A DNA stretch of 64,000 nt from Physcia stellaris (Eukaryota; Ascomycota; Lecanoromycetes; Caliciales; Physciaceae), in the NCBI GenBank assembly GCA_018902385.1, contig JABSSW010000057.1, forward strand, positions 62,001 through 126,000. The letters run 5' to 3'. Under the pieces are notes generated by a model. It did no database searches. It saw only the letters and a list, made by a program, of their open reading frames with translations, and was not told the origin of the DNA. Each line of letters opens with the position of its first letter. Position 1 is the first letter of the stretch. Of the stretch, positions 47,513 through 58,675 are shown piece by piece. A program made the position numbers and the translations under genes.

Positions 47513-48704
47513 GGCGAAGGCACAGCTAGTTCTACTGATGGAGAGATTAATCCTACATTTACCAGGACAGCCCGGTGCTATGCGGATCGGCCTCAAGACC
47601 GAAAAAGGATATCTTCATCCCAGTAGTAGGTGAAGCATGAGGATGAGAGAAAAATTAGACTCCTTACCAAAGCCTTTAGTTGCCTTGAAAGCGCTGTTGG
47701 CACTCACGAAGACTCCGTGCACAATTCGTAAATTATGAATGTATCAAGGACAGGTAATTGCCACGAGAGATACACCTGGGAATTGGGATGCCACGGTTAC
47801 AGCGTTGCATCACTTGCAGCAGGCAGCAAGAGTGATTTGTCAACAGCAGAGCCTCATGTTGTCGGGATCTGGGAGAAGCAGCGAGAAAGAGATGCAGGAT
47901 GATGCAGACTCCAGAGCCTTGATAGGTACGCGTCTTGGCTGACAGGGGCATAAAACAAGGGTAAGACTCAACCAGTCCTGTTGCTTACTTGTTGCTTATT
48001 TACTACTGCAGCGGGGGCCGAGAATGTCAGCAATCGGCATTTTCGGGCAGTGTGCGGTGCTGCATGAGCGTGCATGAAGATTGGAGTGGAGGTCCAATCA
48101 ACACACAGGTGTGGCTGGATGTTAATATCCCAGCTTGGATGGAGGACCACTCGGGTCAAAAGCCTTGAAGATCTTATGGATGCGACAACCACAGCCCCTC
48201 AAGAACCCCTCGACAACGCCCAATACATCAACTAAATTAGGATTGACTGGGAATCTCTCCCACTCCCACGCCCGATAGTGCTGCACTAATCGCGGGGCTC
48301 TTCTACTCCTAGTTGACATGCGTCTACAGCGACTAGTACTAACGGCGACATCCGGAAAAAGTGCCTTTCCGCAGCTTACAGAAGCTGTCACGATGGTAGG
48401 TAAGGTTAATAATTATAATAATCTCAGGGATGCGGCTACGGCTACCTCACTATGTGACTACATGCTCCGTAAAGTAGTCCGGATGGTCGGCACGGCTGAC
48501 AGTCTATGCAAACCTTGCAGTCATAAATAAGATTACGCTGGACGCCTAAAGGGGCGCAGACCCCCGAACGAGCTTTCAGCTGCTTGACCCTGGCCTTGAG
48601 CCTCCAAGAGGAAACGATGATTCTAGTTGAGATGGAAATCTCGAAACTTGTTGATTGTCTCCGCTCTTCACCACACGGAACAACTGACAGCTCGTTTCTC
48701 TCAC
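47513..48704. other. Divergent intergenic region, 1.2 kb
   Basis: Should contain promoters of the NACHT-ankyrin gene (left) and the S41-family gene (right). Short frames only; nothing supported. Confidence 0.4.
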
Positions 48705-51492
48705 ATGACAATGTTGTTCTACTTCTTGCTCGTGTCATTCCTTTCCATTACTCCGGCACTCACTACGCGTGTAAAACGCTCCAGCTCGACCTCGCCGCTT
48801 CCTCGTCGACCGTTAGTTTCCCGAGAAGCGCAAGGCGATCTTTGTGAGCAAGTGTTCGAGGGGGACTGTGCGTGGTTTTGAAGCCCTTCTGTGTACTACT
48901 GCTAAGAAGACGTTCAGTCACTCAGTTTGCAGCCCTCGATGCCTACAGATGCCTCACAAGTGTACCAATCAACCGGACTGTCGCATCCGATTTCCTACAA
49001 TACTACCGAGACACATTGGAGTTCCAGAGCACATTGACCTACCTCAAAAACCCTCCTCTCAGCTACCAGCAGCCTGCAACAGATCTACTGGGAGGTCTTG
49101 ATCGAATACGTCGACAGTTGGATACGGGCGTATTCAATAACCAATACGACTTCGAGGTCGCAGTCCTCGACCTGGTCTACTCCGCCCATGATAGCCACAC
49201 CTACCTCTATGGCGGTGCTTCGAACGTCTTCAGCTTCGGTAGTCCCTTTGATATTTGCGCAGTGTCCACGGACGGGATCAAGCCGCCCCAAGTCTTCATC
49301 ACATGTAAGGCACATGAACCAAGTCATTATTGATCAAAAGCTGATATCCGTCGAGATGATCTCTTCGACTCCTTGAATGAGGGCTATACGGCGTCGCCAA
49401 TCGCCACTGTCAATGGCCAGCCAGTCCTAGAGTACTACAAGAACTTCGCAGCCATAAACTCCCAAGGTTATCTTGATCCTCACGCAGAATGGAATGATCT
49501 CTTGTACAGCCCTGCAGCCAATATTCTGGGTTTGGTTGGTGCCTATACGGGCTCATCACCATTCTATCCTGGAGATGTGTTCAGCCTTGTGTTGGAAAAT
49601 GGAACCGGCATTGGTGACTGGACGTGGCTGGCTGTTCTGAACGACCCCAATGATGCCGGTGCTGTCACCAGTGTCTCGGAATTTTACGACACTTTCGTGG
49701 CATTTGATGGCTCGGAGGACACGACCGCAGATTCGAGGAAGAGGAAACGAGCGGACTCATCAGCAACTGCCACGGCTGTGCAGACTGCGACCCCTTCAGC
49801 GACACCAACCGCATGGTCGGAATTTGCTTACCCTGCTGATACATTTGTCTCTCAACCCAACTTGGGAAACGGCGGCGTCCTCACAGGATACCTCATCGAA
49901 GACTCAACAGCGGTTCTCAGTATCCCCACATTTAATATCGTGGAAGACGATATCCCGTCTTTTACAGCAACAGTTGCCAAATTTCTCACGGAGAGCAAGG
50001 CACGCGGCTCGAAGAAGATTGTTGTTGATTTACAGCGGAATTATGGAGGCGTAAGGCTACTTGCGACAGAAACTTTCAAGCAATTCTTTCCATCGATCGA
50101 TCCTTACAGTGGGAGTCGTGGACGTGCGAACGATATTGCGGACGCATTGGGAAATACTTACACAAACTACTACAAAACCAACCTCGACAATCTGAATCAG
50201 TCATTCGTTGATTACTTCTCCCAGAGCTTGTGGGTTGCTCCGGAGTTTCTAAACGCAGAAACAAATCAAGCCTTTGCGACATGGGCTGAGTATTTTGGAC
50301 CGCATGAGGACCGCTTAGATTACTTTACAACAACTGTAAGTTAGAGTATCAGAACAACAGGAGATCCACTAATCGCCACGTAGCAACGAGATAACCTATC
50401 AAGCGCTGCTTTTACTGCGAATAACTTAGGAGAAGCAATATCGTATGGATATAACCATCCAAGCGACTCTCAGCCTTACGATGCTCAAGACATTGTCATT
50501 GTAAGTCCTACTTGATGCTCTTGGTTCAATCGCAACCTAACAGCATTCAGCTTACAGATGGACTCTGCTCCTCCACATGTGCTGTCTTCGTCGAGATGAT
50601 GCACCACGAGGCAGGTGTAAAGACCGTCGTCGTGGGCGGCCAACCACAGCTCCTCGGGCCTATGCAAGCTGTAGCCGGCTCACGCGGAGCGCGAGACTAC
50701 GAATCCGACAGCCTCGACATCGACATCTTCGGCGCCGCGGCCCTGAACTCCTCCGTCTCATCCCAACTACCTGACCGAGATATCGACTTCTACCTCGACA
50801 CAGCCAACGTAAACTACCAAGATCAGATCCGCCGAGGCGAGAACTTCCCTCTGCAATTCGCCTACGAAGCCGCCAATTGCCGCATCTACCACACCACCTC
50901 CACGATCTTCGACATGAGTGCCCTCTGGCAACGCGCCGCCCGCGCAACCTGGACCGATCCCTCCCTCTGCGTCAAATACTCCACCAACCACCCCAGCTCC
51001 ACCTCGAAGAAAACCGACACCGTAGGCCCCTCCCCCGCGCAGAAATCTTCATGGACGGTTTCTTCGCCCTCCTCTCCCTCCTCAACGCCCCACAACAACA
51101 TCTCCGTGCCCCTCTCGGAGCTCACCTACGACCAAGAGCCCGAAAGCGACATCGCCGGCCGTGAAGGCGCAGCCTGCAACCCGAACTCGCCGAGGGACTA
51201 CTGCCAGCGGCTCGCCTGCGTGCAGGCACCCTGGTGCTCGCCGGAGGGCATCTTCTACCGGCTGCAGTACCAGTGCGTGCGCCTGGTTAAAGATAAATGC
51301 ACCAAGGGCCAGACGGAGGGGACGGGTAGTTGCAAGCTTAGTCCGAGTGGGAAGTGCGAGTTCTGTAAACCCAAGGTGCCGATCACGAGTCAGTCATGTG
51401 GGACGTCGACTAGTAAGGTCGGCGTGCCGGACGATAGGATTAGTCAGCCGAGGAGACCTGGGGGCATTGGGGGGAGGGGAAGGAGGGGTTGA
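48705..51492 (+). CDS. Secreted S41-family (tail-specific/CPAF-like) peptidase with Cys-rich tail
   Basis: Five exons, 48705-48851, 48926-49304, 49341-50335, 50384-50500 and 50551-51492, give about 859 residues; the first join is the least certain. The signal peptide is MTMLFYFLLVSFLSITPALT. The body follows fungal S41/CPAF-type proteins: CLTSVPINRTVASDFLQYYR, FQSTLTYLKNPPLSYQQP, YDFEVAVLDLVYSAHDSHTY, TVNGQPVLEYYKNFA (PDZ-like region), TAVLSIPTFN, KKIVVDLQRNYGG, and the nucleophile block LTDGLCSSTCAVFVEMMHH. In the family the Ser after the Cys acts as nucleophile. About 200 extra residues follow: a Ser/Thr/Pro linker, then a Cys-rich segment (CNPNSPRDYCQRLACV, APWCSPEG, KCEFCKPK) with around ten Cys. 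It is secreted and probably proteolytic, with the tail perhaps for binding. It lies divergently from one NLR-like gene and 1.2 kb before another. Confidence 0.85.
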
Positions 51493-52644
51493 AGGTAATG
51501 GAAGAGGCTGTTTCGTTTCTGTGTAGATATCTTTGGAGAAGATAGACTTATTTACATTACTAATGGGTTGATAAGTCCAAAAACATACCTCAGAGATGTC
51601 GACAGTTCGGTTTGCTTCCATCGAACAGCGTAGACTTCGCGGATGCTACGTTATTATTATTACTACTACAAGCAGGCCCGGAATTTTTTAAAAAAATTCT
51701 CCCGAACGCCTTCAGGCAGCCGCATAACCTTTCAAGCCACAAAACTATTGCGATAATGAACCGATTTCCGTTGTTTTTGCAACGTTAAATTGCGCTCATT
51801 CTGCTCTACAACTTTGAGTAAATAGGTGAAAATAATACGGAGACTGACACCATAAGTTCTGTCAGGAGGGTTAGGGTCTGGCGCATTATTTGGGTGCAGA
51901 ATCTTACTCAACCCTAACCCAGGTGACAGAACTAATGGTGTGGGTCTCCGTACGTGATTGTTGATTGCGATGCAAAATGTGCAGCAATTGTACGAGCGCA
52001 AAAAATATTGATGATTGACCGAAAGAAAATTAGTTCTTTTTCTCTTTGAAAACTTGAGTATTCGATTTCAGAATTGATCAAAATGCTTTCCGATCGACAT
52101 TCGCGTCAAGCGAATATACTGAACATTTTTTTATAGATTGTGTTCTATATCACGTGCTACATTGATTGTCGATCAGCCGGCTGGACTGTTCTCGGCTCGG
52201 AGAGTTCTTCCGGCCCGCAGCCAAGTGCTAGCTTATCTCGCTTATCTAAGGTAGCCGCCCCGGATTCTGCCAAGAGCTGAAAGCTCAGCCTTCGCGACAG
52301 AGCTCTCCAGTCTTGAGAACTTCTGACCAAAGCAATCAGCTTCATCGCTTTTCATGGCAATTACGTACATATGTAATCTATACATTTCAATGACTGTGTC
52401 TATATGATCGAATCTACCTCCAGTGCAGCATATGCTTACTTGTACCTAACGACAAGGACTAACGCCAGCCTACATAGTCTACAGCTTTCATCTTCGATAA
52501 CATCCGCCCGGAATCTTTTCTCGCTCTGTATAAAAATCCCTTTTGCAAATTTTCGCGTTCCGCTATTTTCAATAGCTTGCTCCTCAACCTGATACCCTTG
52601 TCGCCATCAACATACTTCGAGCAAAGTCCTGCGCTCCTTACAGG
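51493..52644. other. Intergenic region with one MITE-like insertion
   Basis: AT-rich DNA between the peptidase and the NB-ARC gene. It contains the inverted-repeat element at 51838-51950. Nothing else recognised. Confidence 0.45.
51838..51950. repeat. 113-bp MITE-like foldback with TA target duplication
   Basis: The arms 51838-51877 (CGGAGACTGACACC ... GGGTTAGGGT) and 51911-51950 (ACCCTAACCC ... GGTCTCCG) are inverse at about 34 of 40 positions, with a 33-bp spacer. TA flanks both ends (51836-51837, 51951-51952). The interior has no coding capacity. A small non-autonomous DNA transposon with TA duplication is the best fit; it shares no obvious end sequence with the 4838-5315 element. The GGGTTAGGGT motif is part of the arm, not a telomere. 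Confidence 0.72.
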
Positions 52645-55600
52645 ATGGCCGCGTCAGAATACGGTATCGAAATTTTGGCACCTGGAGAAGATCCCGTTAC
52701 GGCGGAGTGAGTTTTCGCCTACGTACTGTCCACGATCGAGCTGATTTGATATCAGTATTGTCTTCGTACATGGCCTGACGGGAGGGAGACGCAGTACTTG
52801 GACTTATGAGGGAGCCACAGAAGAAGCGGAGTCAGGCTCTGGTAAGAAAACAAAGTCAGATCGGATCCGGGGCCTCTTTGGTGGTAGTAGTTCTACGACA
52901 AGGAATGAATCTCCCAAGGGAAAAGCTAGTGAGTCATCTGTTTCTTGGAATTTTTATCTCTCGTATTATCTCACGCTCTAGTATGGGGAGATCATGCCTC
53001 TTATGAATGGCTATCATATTCCTCATTTTTCGTTGTAACAAGACGCGTATCCGTTCTTGGCACAAAACAGAGGAATGTGACATGAAGGTAGCATCATCTC
53101 TTGATTCCGTTCCCAGTCGGGGAACTGCAGAGCTGTGAAAGTGTATCCACGGGAAAATGCACCACTTGATATCTGCGGGATGTGTTGTCAGCGGACCCCG
53201 CTACTGAAGGCTTATTTCGATATGATTTCTAGAAGATCTATGTTGGCCTGAGACCTTCCTTCCCAGTCTGACACCGAATTGCCGAATTATGACTTGGGGC
53301 TATGATGCGGATGTGGCTCATTTCTTCACACCTGCTGGCAGTAACACAACATTCCAACATGCTCAAGACTTGCTGGCTGAGCTTGAGCGGAACCGCCGGG
53401 GTCCATCTGAGGTAAGCGAGCTCAAACTGCAAAATCTGTCGCTGACATATCCAGGCTGATCGACCGGTTATTTTCGTCTGCCACAGTCTAGGAGGTATTG
53501 TGGTAAAGGATGTAAGGTTCCTCTATTATGATCTTTCGATTTCCTGTATTTTTCAATTGTGGGTTCTTTAACTTTCAAACCTTCCACCAACAAGAGTATA
53601 TTATATACCTCTTTATGATGGATCTTTCACGCGTACAGATTTGGGGATCTCGCTTTGCCATCCACGCTTAATATATATTGCAAAGACAATATCTTGCTTT
53701 CGCACAACAGTGAGAGTGCTATCATTGAACTAATATGTCACTATAGGCTCTTGAGCTCTCAAGAAACACACTCCTTACCCACCTCCAATCAACCTTTCGA
53801 GCTTGTTACGGCGTGATCTTCCTTGGCACACCACATCGGGGTAGTGGAAAAGCTGATCTTGGATTGATCGCAACCAGTGTTTCGAAGGCCTTTCTCCATG
53901 ATGCAAATTCGTCTCTTATCAGAGATCTACGTTATGATTCTCAAACCTTGAATCGAGTTTCTGAAGCTTTCAGCAGGATGCTTGCCAAAGAAGAAGTGCA
54001 AGTATACTCATTCTGGGAAGAATTAGGACTTACGAGTACGATCGGGGCTAGGAAGGTCCGCAATTGTTTCGAAGAACTACGTGGCTATAGCTCACGATAA
54101 GCAGGTTGTGGAGCCCTTTTCGGCCATCATTGGAGACGCTAGGGAAGGCAAAGAAGGCATTCATGCTAATCACAAAACCATGACTAAGTTTGCGTCGGTC
54201 AATGATCCAGGCTATAAAAAGGTCTCGGATGTCATTCATCGATTTGCGCGAGACGCCGTCAGCACTTCAAGCAACCGTGAGTGACGGTATCTGGAGACGA
54301 CCTATTTTCTTTCTAAAGCTCACAGTCCTGGTGCCTACGAATAAATTTAGCGTAGGTACACACATGCCATTCAGTCGCAGTATGACCTTCCGAGGGCGAC
54401 GTGATATTTTGGATCGCATCTCTGCCTACTTTGAGGCTTCGGTTAAGCCTATCGTCGTTTTGACCGGGCTAGGTGGCGCAGGGTATGTGTTTACCGGTTC
54501 CGATCACACAAGTGCTAAGACGTCTAAGGAAAACATCTATAGCAAAAGAGTATGCGTATACATGGAATCAGAGTAATAAGGGACCCGTCATATGGATCAA
54601 CGCTGACACAGATGAGACCATTACTCACGATATTTCCGCCCTTCTCCAGAATGCTTTACCCTCGGAAGAGTATAATCGACTAGATGATGCCGGTCGTCGA
54701 ATCAGGCATTTTCTTACTCTACTGCAAGAACAAAAGAATTGGCTTTTGGTCTTCGATAATGCGGACAACATTGAGATCAAATTCGATGCATATCTCCCTC
54801 CAAATGCTATAGGTACTATACTTTTTACTTCACGCAACTCTCGACTATCCGCGGTGTTACCTTCTGCTGTGAACATCAAGGTCGGAGGACTTCCGGACAC
54901 TGAAGCCTTGGAGATGTTCTTGGCAATCGCAAACCGCAGAGATATCGCCGAGGAATACATGAATGGACATCACGTCCCTACACGTGTCGCCAAAGACTTG
55001 GACAATTTCCCACTAGCAATCGCTCAGGCTGCCTCATTTCTGCGGTATTACAGCACAATCTCATGCACTGACTATATGCAATATCTCAAAGATGAGAACG
55101 AAAGACCGGCGCTCTTGTCGTTTTCTACTAATTATGAAAATTACAGCAAAACAGTGTCGACCACCTGGGAAGTATCCTACCAAAGTTTACTTCGCAATTC
55201 GACAACAGTCAATGCGGCAAGGCTACTGTGCATCCTTGGTTTTCTTGACCCGGCTGGAGTATCAGAAGCAAACCTTCATTGTGATTACGGCGGCAAGCAC
55301 GGTCGCATCCGAGAAGAGTTGCTTGAGTACGCCAACGTCCTTAGAGACAATCTGGATTTCAAGCGTTCGGTGGACACGTTAGTCGCTTTAGCACTTGTCC
55401 AAAGGACCAGGCATGGCTTTATGAATGTTCACCCCTTAGTGCACGAATGGATCCGAGTCCGTTTAAGATGTCAACCTGATGGAGCACGGTTGAACAATGA
55501 GTTGGTGACATTGTCTCATGCAATCTCGTTGCAGCCTGTCCATTCAATTGATTTTTATGGTGTTCAATATCCTTTCAGCATATTCGGCTATATGCAACGT

Positions 55601-57425
55601 TCTACGTATGATCGCCTTGGGATACTTGTCGGTTCTCAGTTACAGTCCGAGCAATATAAGGAAAATACACAAAATCGTAGCATAGAGACGGTACTATTTC
55701 TGTGCTGGAACTCTGTGTGCCCTTCGAAGATATCTCACTTACCGAAGGAGCTCTTGCACACCGCTTATTCAGTCACGACGTCTGAACTCAAGGATGGTTC
55801 TTCGATTGGTGGGAACAGGTTTCTTCCGAACGCTGGTATACTAATGTCTATGGTTTTTGAGAGCTTGAATTTAGCATGGTGTAGTTCCTACGAGTACTTG
55901 TCAGATATGACCAGACTGGGGACATCTGCTTTTGAAAGCGACTTCAGGCCTTACATTGAATGCCTTATTGCCGGCATCCGTTGTCTAAGTGCTATTTCAA
56001 CGATGATAGCGACAGGAGAATCAAAGACCGGTCCTTCTTCGGGCAGGGTTGATTCTACGTACTCGAACAAGACATACACGAATTTGTGGCAGAAGCGACT
56101 GGTACTGGATCTGGAAATTTTCGTAGAACATGACGAAATCTCTCAGCTGTTTGCCTCCTGGAATCTGTCTCACAACGCTCTTCCTGAAACGTTGGCGCAA
56201 AATTGGATATTCACTTGGTATCAACATTTTTCTCACATCCATTCTTTCCTCTTGGCTACTGTGAATGGTTTTCTATGGCCCCAGTATCTGCGTAAACAAC
56301 TGTATCCTCTCACACAAGATGAATTACCGTATCACGACCGAGATCTCTATTATGCCGTGCATCATCCGATGGTTGCAAAGGCGTGGGAATGGCAGGCTTC
56401 GAACGAACGTGTGGCTCACCAGAGGGTAGAGTTCTTCCCTGTCATACGAACAAAATTTACGAGATATTTTAAAGCCGGTCGCATAACCGACGCCGAAAGT
56501 ATTCTCGTAGCTTATTTAGGCACCGAAAATCTTCTCATGGACTATACACAGTACAACTATCCCGTTAAAAGGATATGGGTTGAGCTTTTCGAAGAAATTC
56601 TCGCTACAGTGGCTGAAAGCATGCAGGCCCGTGGGTAGGTCGTCTCTTGATCTATAACTTCAGCACAATCCTTGATTCCTAGCCCTCCCATGATATGTCT
56701 GTCTTCCGCTCGGCAAGTCTAAATGCGCAATTAACTGACTGCAAATTACCAATAGAGCCTATACAGACTGTAAGCAATTCTTTATGTCTTACGCCAAGCA
56801 TTCGTTTGGAGGGGTGCAATGGGAGCTACAAGATTTTATGCGCGGATTATGCATTAGTATCCTCCAATCAGAAGTACCAGATGCGCTCAGCAGTGCAGAA
56901 GATTTATTGATTATATTCATTGTGGCCGTGGCATCGAAAGTAGGTGCACCGTTCAAAGATCTGGACACATATATAAGAGAGATCAATCCAGCATCTCCCA
57001 GTGCTCTGACTCTGGGATATATTTACTCCGAGTGCGGTCTCTACGGTGAGGCTGCAACATTATTATCGTGGGGCTGGGATTATTCTGGCCAAAAACCGCA
57101 GGCAGATTACATCAAATGTCTGCTTTGCTGTTTCCAAAAGCTTCAACTGATGGATGAACACTACTTCAATGCTCTTATTGGCGAGCTCGAAAACACAAGT
57201 TATTGGGGAAACAAACGGAAAGGCAGGGCAGCAACGGGAGCTTGGGCTGTGGTTCAAGATGTACGTTTCAAAGACAGCCAGCGGATTGTAAGAGAAAGGG
57301 AAGAGGCGACCCAGGGTGTCAAGAAGCGCTTTTATGACTGTTTGTCGAGAAATGGCAGAGATGACTTTCACAATGTCGATGCAATTTGGGGGACGATGCT
57401 TAGAAAGAAGTACCCTGACGAATGA
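52645..57425 (+). CDS. NLR-like protein: alpha/beta-hydrolase plus NB-ARC NTPase
   Basis: Nine exons, 52645-52706, 52756-52928, 53233-53411, 53455-53511, 53747-54055, 54105-54276, 54326-54482, 54529-56634 and 56756-57425, give about 1294 residues. Residues 20-300 are a PGAP1/DUF676-like alpha/beta-hydrolase: IVFVHGLTGGRRSTWT (oxyanion region), MTWGYDADVAHFF, the nucleophile elbow FVCHSLGGIVVKD near 146-157, and VIFLGTPHRGSGKAD. A NB-ARC domain follows at about 330-620: FRGRRDILDRI, P-loop VVLTGLGGAG|KTSIAKEYA (split by an intron), WINADTDET, NWLLVFDNAD, GTILFTSRNSRL, LPLAIAQAASFLRYY-like (FPLAIAQ), and VSTTWEVSYQSLLRNS. The C-terminal 670 residues lack clear TPR or WD repeats; only a segment near SALTLGYIYSECGLYGEAAT is TPR-like. 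Introns of 304 and 235 nt are long for this window. A lipase-type NLR effector for self/non-self or pathogen response is the family-based inference. Confidence 0.9.
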
Positions 57426-58675
57426 GGTATCGATACATTGCAGGACATAGTGTCAAGCTTTCGACAGCTGCAAACTTCGAGCTTCTGCTCAATCAGCATT
57501 TCCCTCATAAAACTCTTCCCACAATTGATTATGCAGAACGTTTAGCAGTTGCGACTAACGTTATATAAAAAACCCTCTCTAATAGCCATATTAATCATAT
57601 CAATTTCGCCTCCTCTAATGCAAACGTTTATTTCACCAATCTGAATCTCCCGGACCAACGCGCGCGCATTGCCATCCTCAACCCTTTGCTCACAATACTT
57701 GAAGTAGCAGATCCCTCACACGTGACCTTGACTGATAAAACAACCTGATTTCTCAAGAAGTCAGAACCCGACTCGTGACTAACAAATTTACTCCACAGTC
57801 GCTCTCAACCAGTCAGTCTTAGACTCAGCTTCGATACAAACCAACTAAAGTTTTGAAGAAGAGTGAAATCTAATTTTTTGAGATATAGATTGACATCACA
57901 TCAGGCCATGAGCTAGTAGTTTGCTGATACGATTGATTTAGACAACGGCCTTTTCATGTCGTTCGATGATCTTTTGCGAATTTGTCTTATCATGGGGCGG
58001 AGGTCTAGGGGTATTGCTTACGTAATAAGTTCTAGACTCATCGATGCACATCCAAGCGGAAATTGGTTCGTCTCGACTTGCTCGTACGAGTATGTCCGGC
58101 CTTCTAGCAACGCCAGCCGCAATCAGCCTGATAGCAATTGGCTTTCCAGCGCCATCGCTTGGACGGTGGCGCTTGCTGTTCTCCAGGCCCCAGGGCCCAG
58201 GCTCGCCCCTGGACTTACCAATGACCGGAAAAGCGGCCGAAGACACGTGTGTGGATTCACTCTTCGACAGAGAGGATGGCAAGATTTGGATAATCCCAGT
58301 ATGACTACTGGCTGTTTCCCACCGAAGATGATATAAGCGGCGACGCTGTACAGTATGTTAGCGCAGCGGGTGGTTAGACTCTTTAGCTCGGTAAGGACTC
58401 AATCCTTGTTCAGCAGGGTATATTTGGATACGAGTTACTTTTAATGGCTAGAACAACACAATCGACACTAACCACCTGCTGTGCGATCTCACTGTATTTG
58501 CAAGTGGGACTCCTTACTGCCGCTCCCTCATCATTGTGCAGCTTTCCTGAAATAAACGGGTTTGCCCCTGGAAAACGAGTCATATCATAGGATGTCCTGA
58601 GTACTACTTGTATCTTACCTACTATCTCGCAGTTGAGGTCAATTCTTCAGCTTAGCAACACTCGAAGCTGTGGCA
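57426..58675. other. Intergenic region, 1.25 kb
   Basis: Overlapping frames on both strands at 57938-58336 have no family features and are not called. No repeat seen. Confidence 0.4.

Noticed and set aside
51867-51920. GGGTTAGGGT / ACCCTAACCC motifs resembling telomere repeats
   Set aside because: Only one copy on each side, and they are matching parts of the inverted arms of the 113-bp element. No array is present.
57938-58336. Overlapping frames on both strands
   Set aside because: No signal, domain or plausible splicing. They look like chance open frames.
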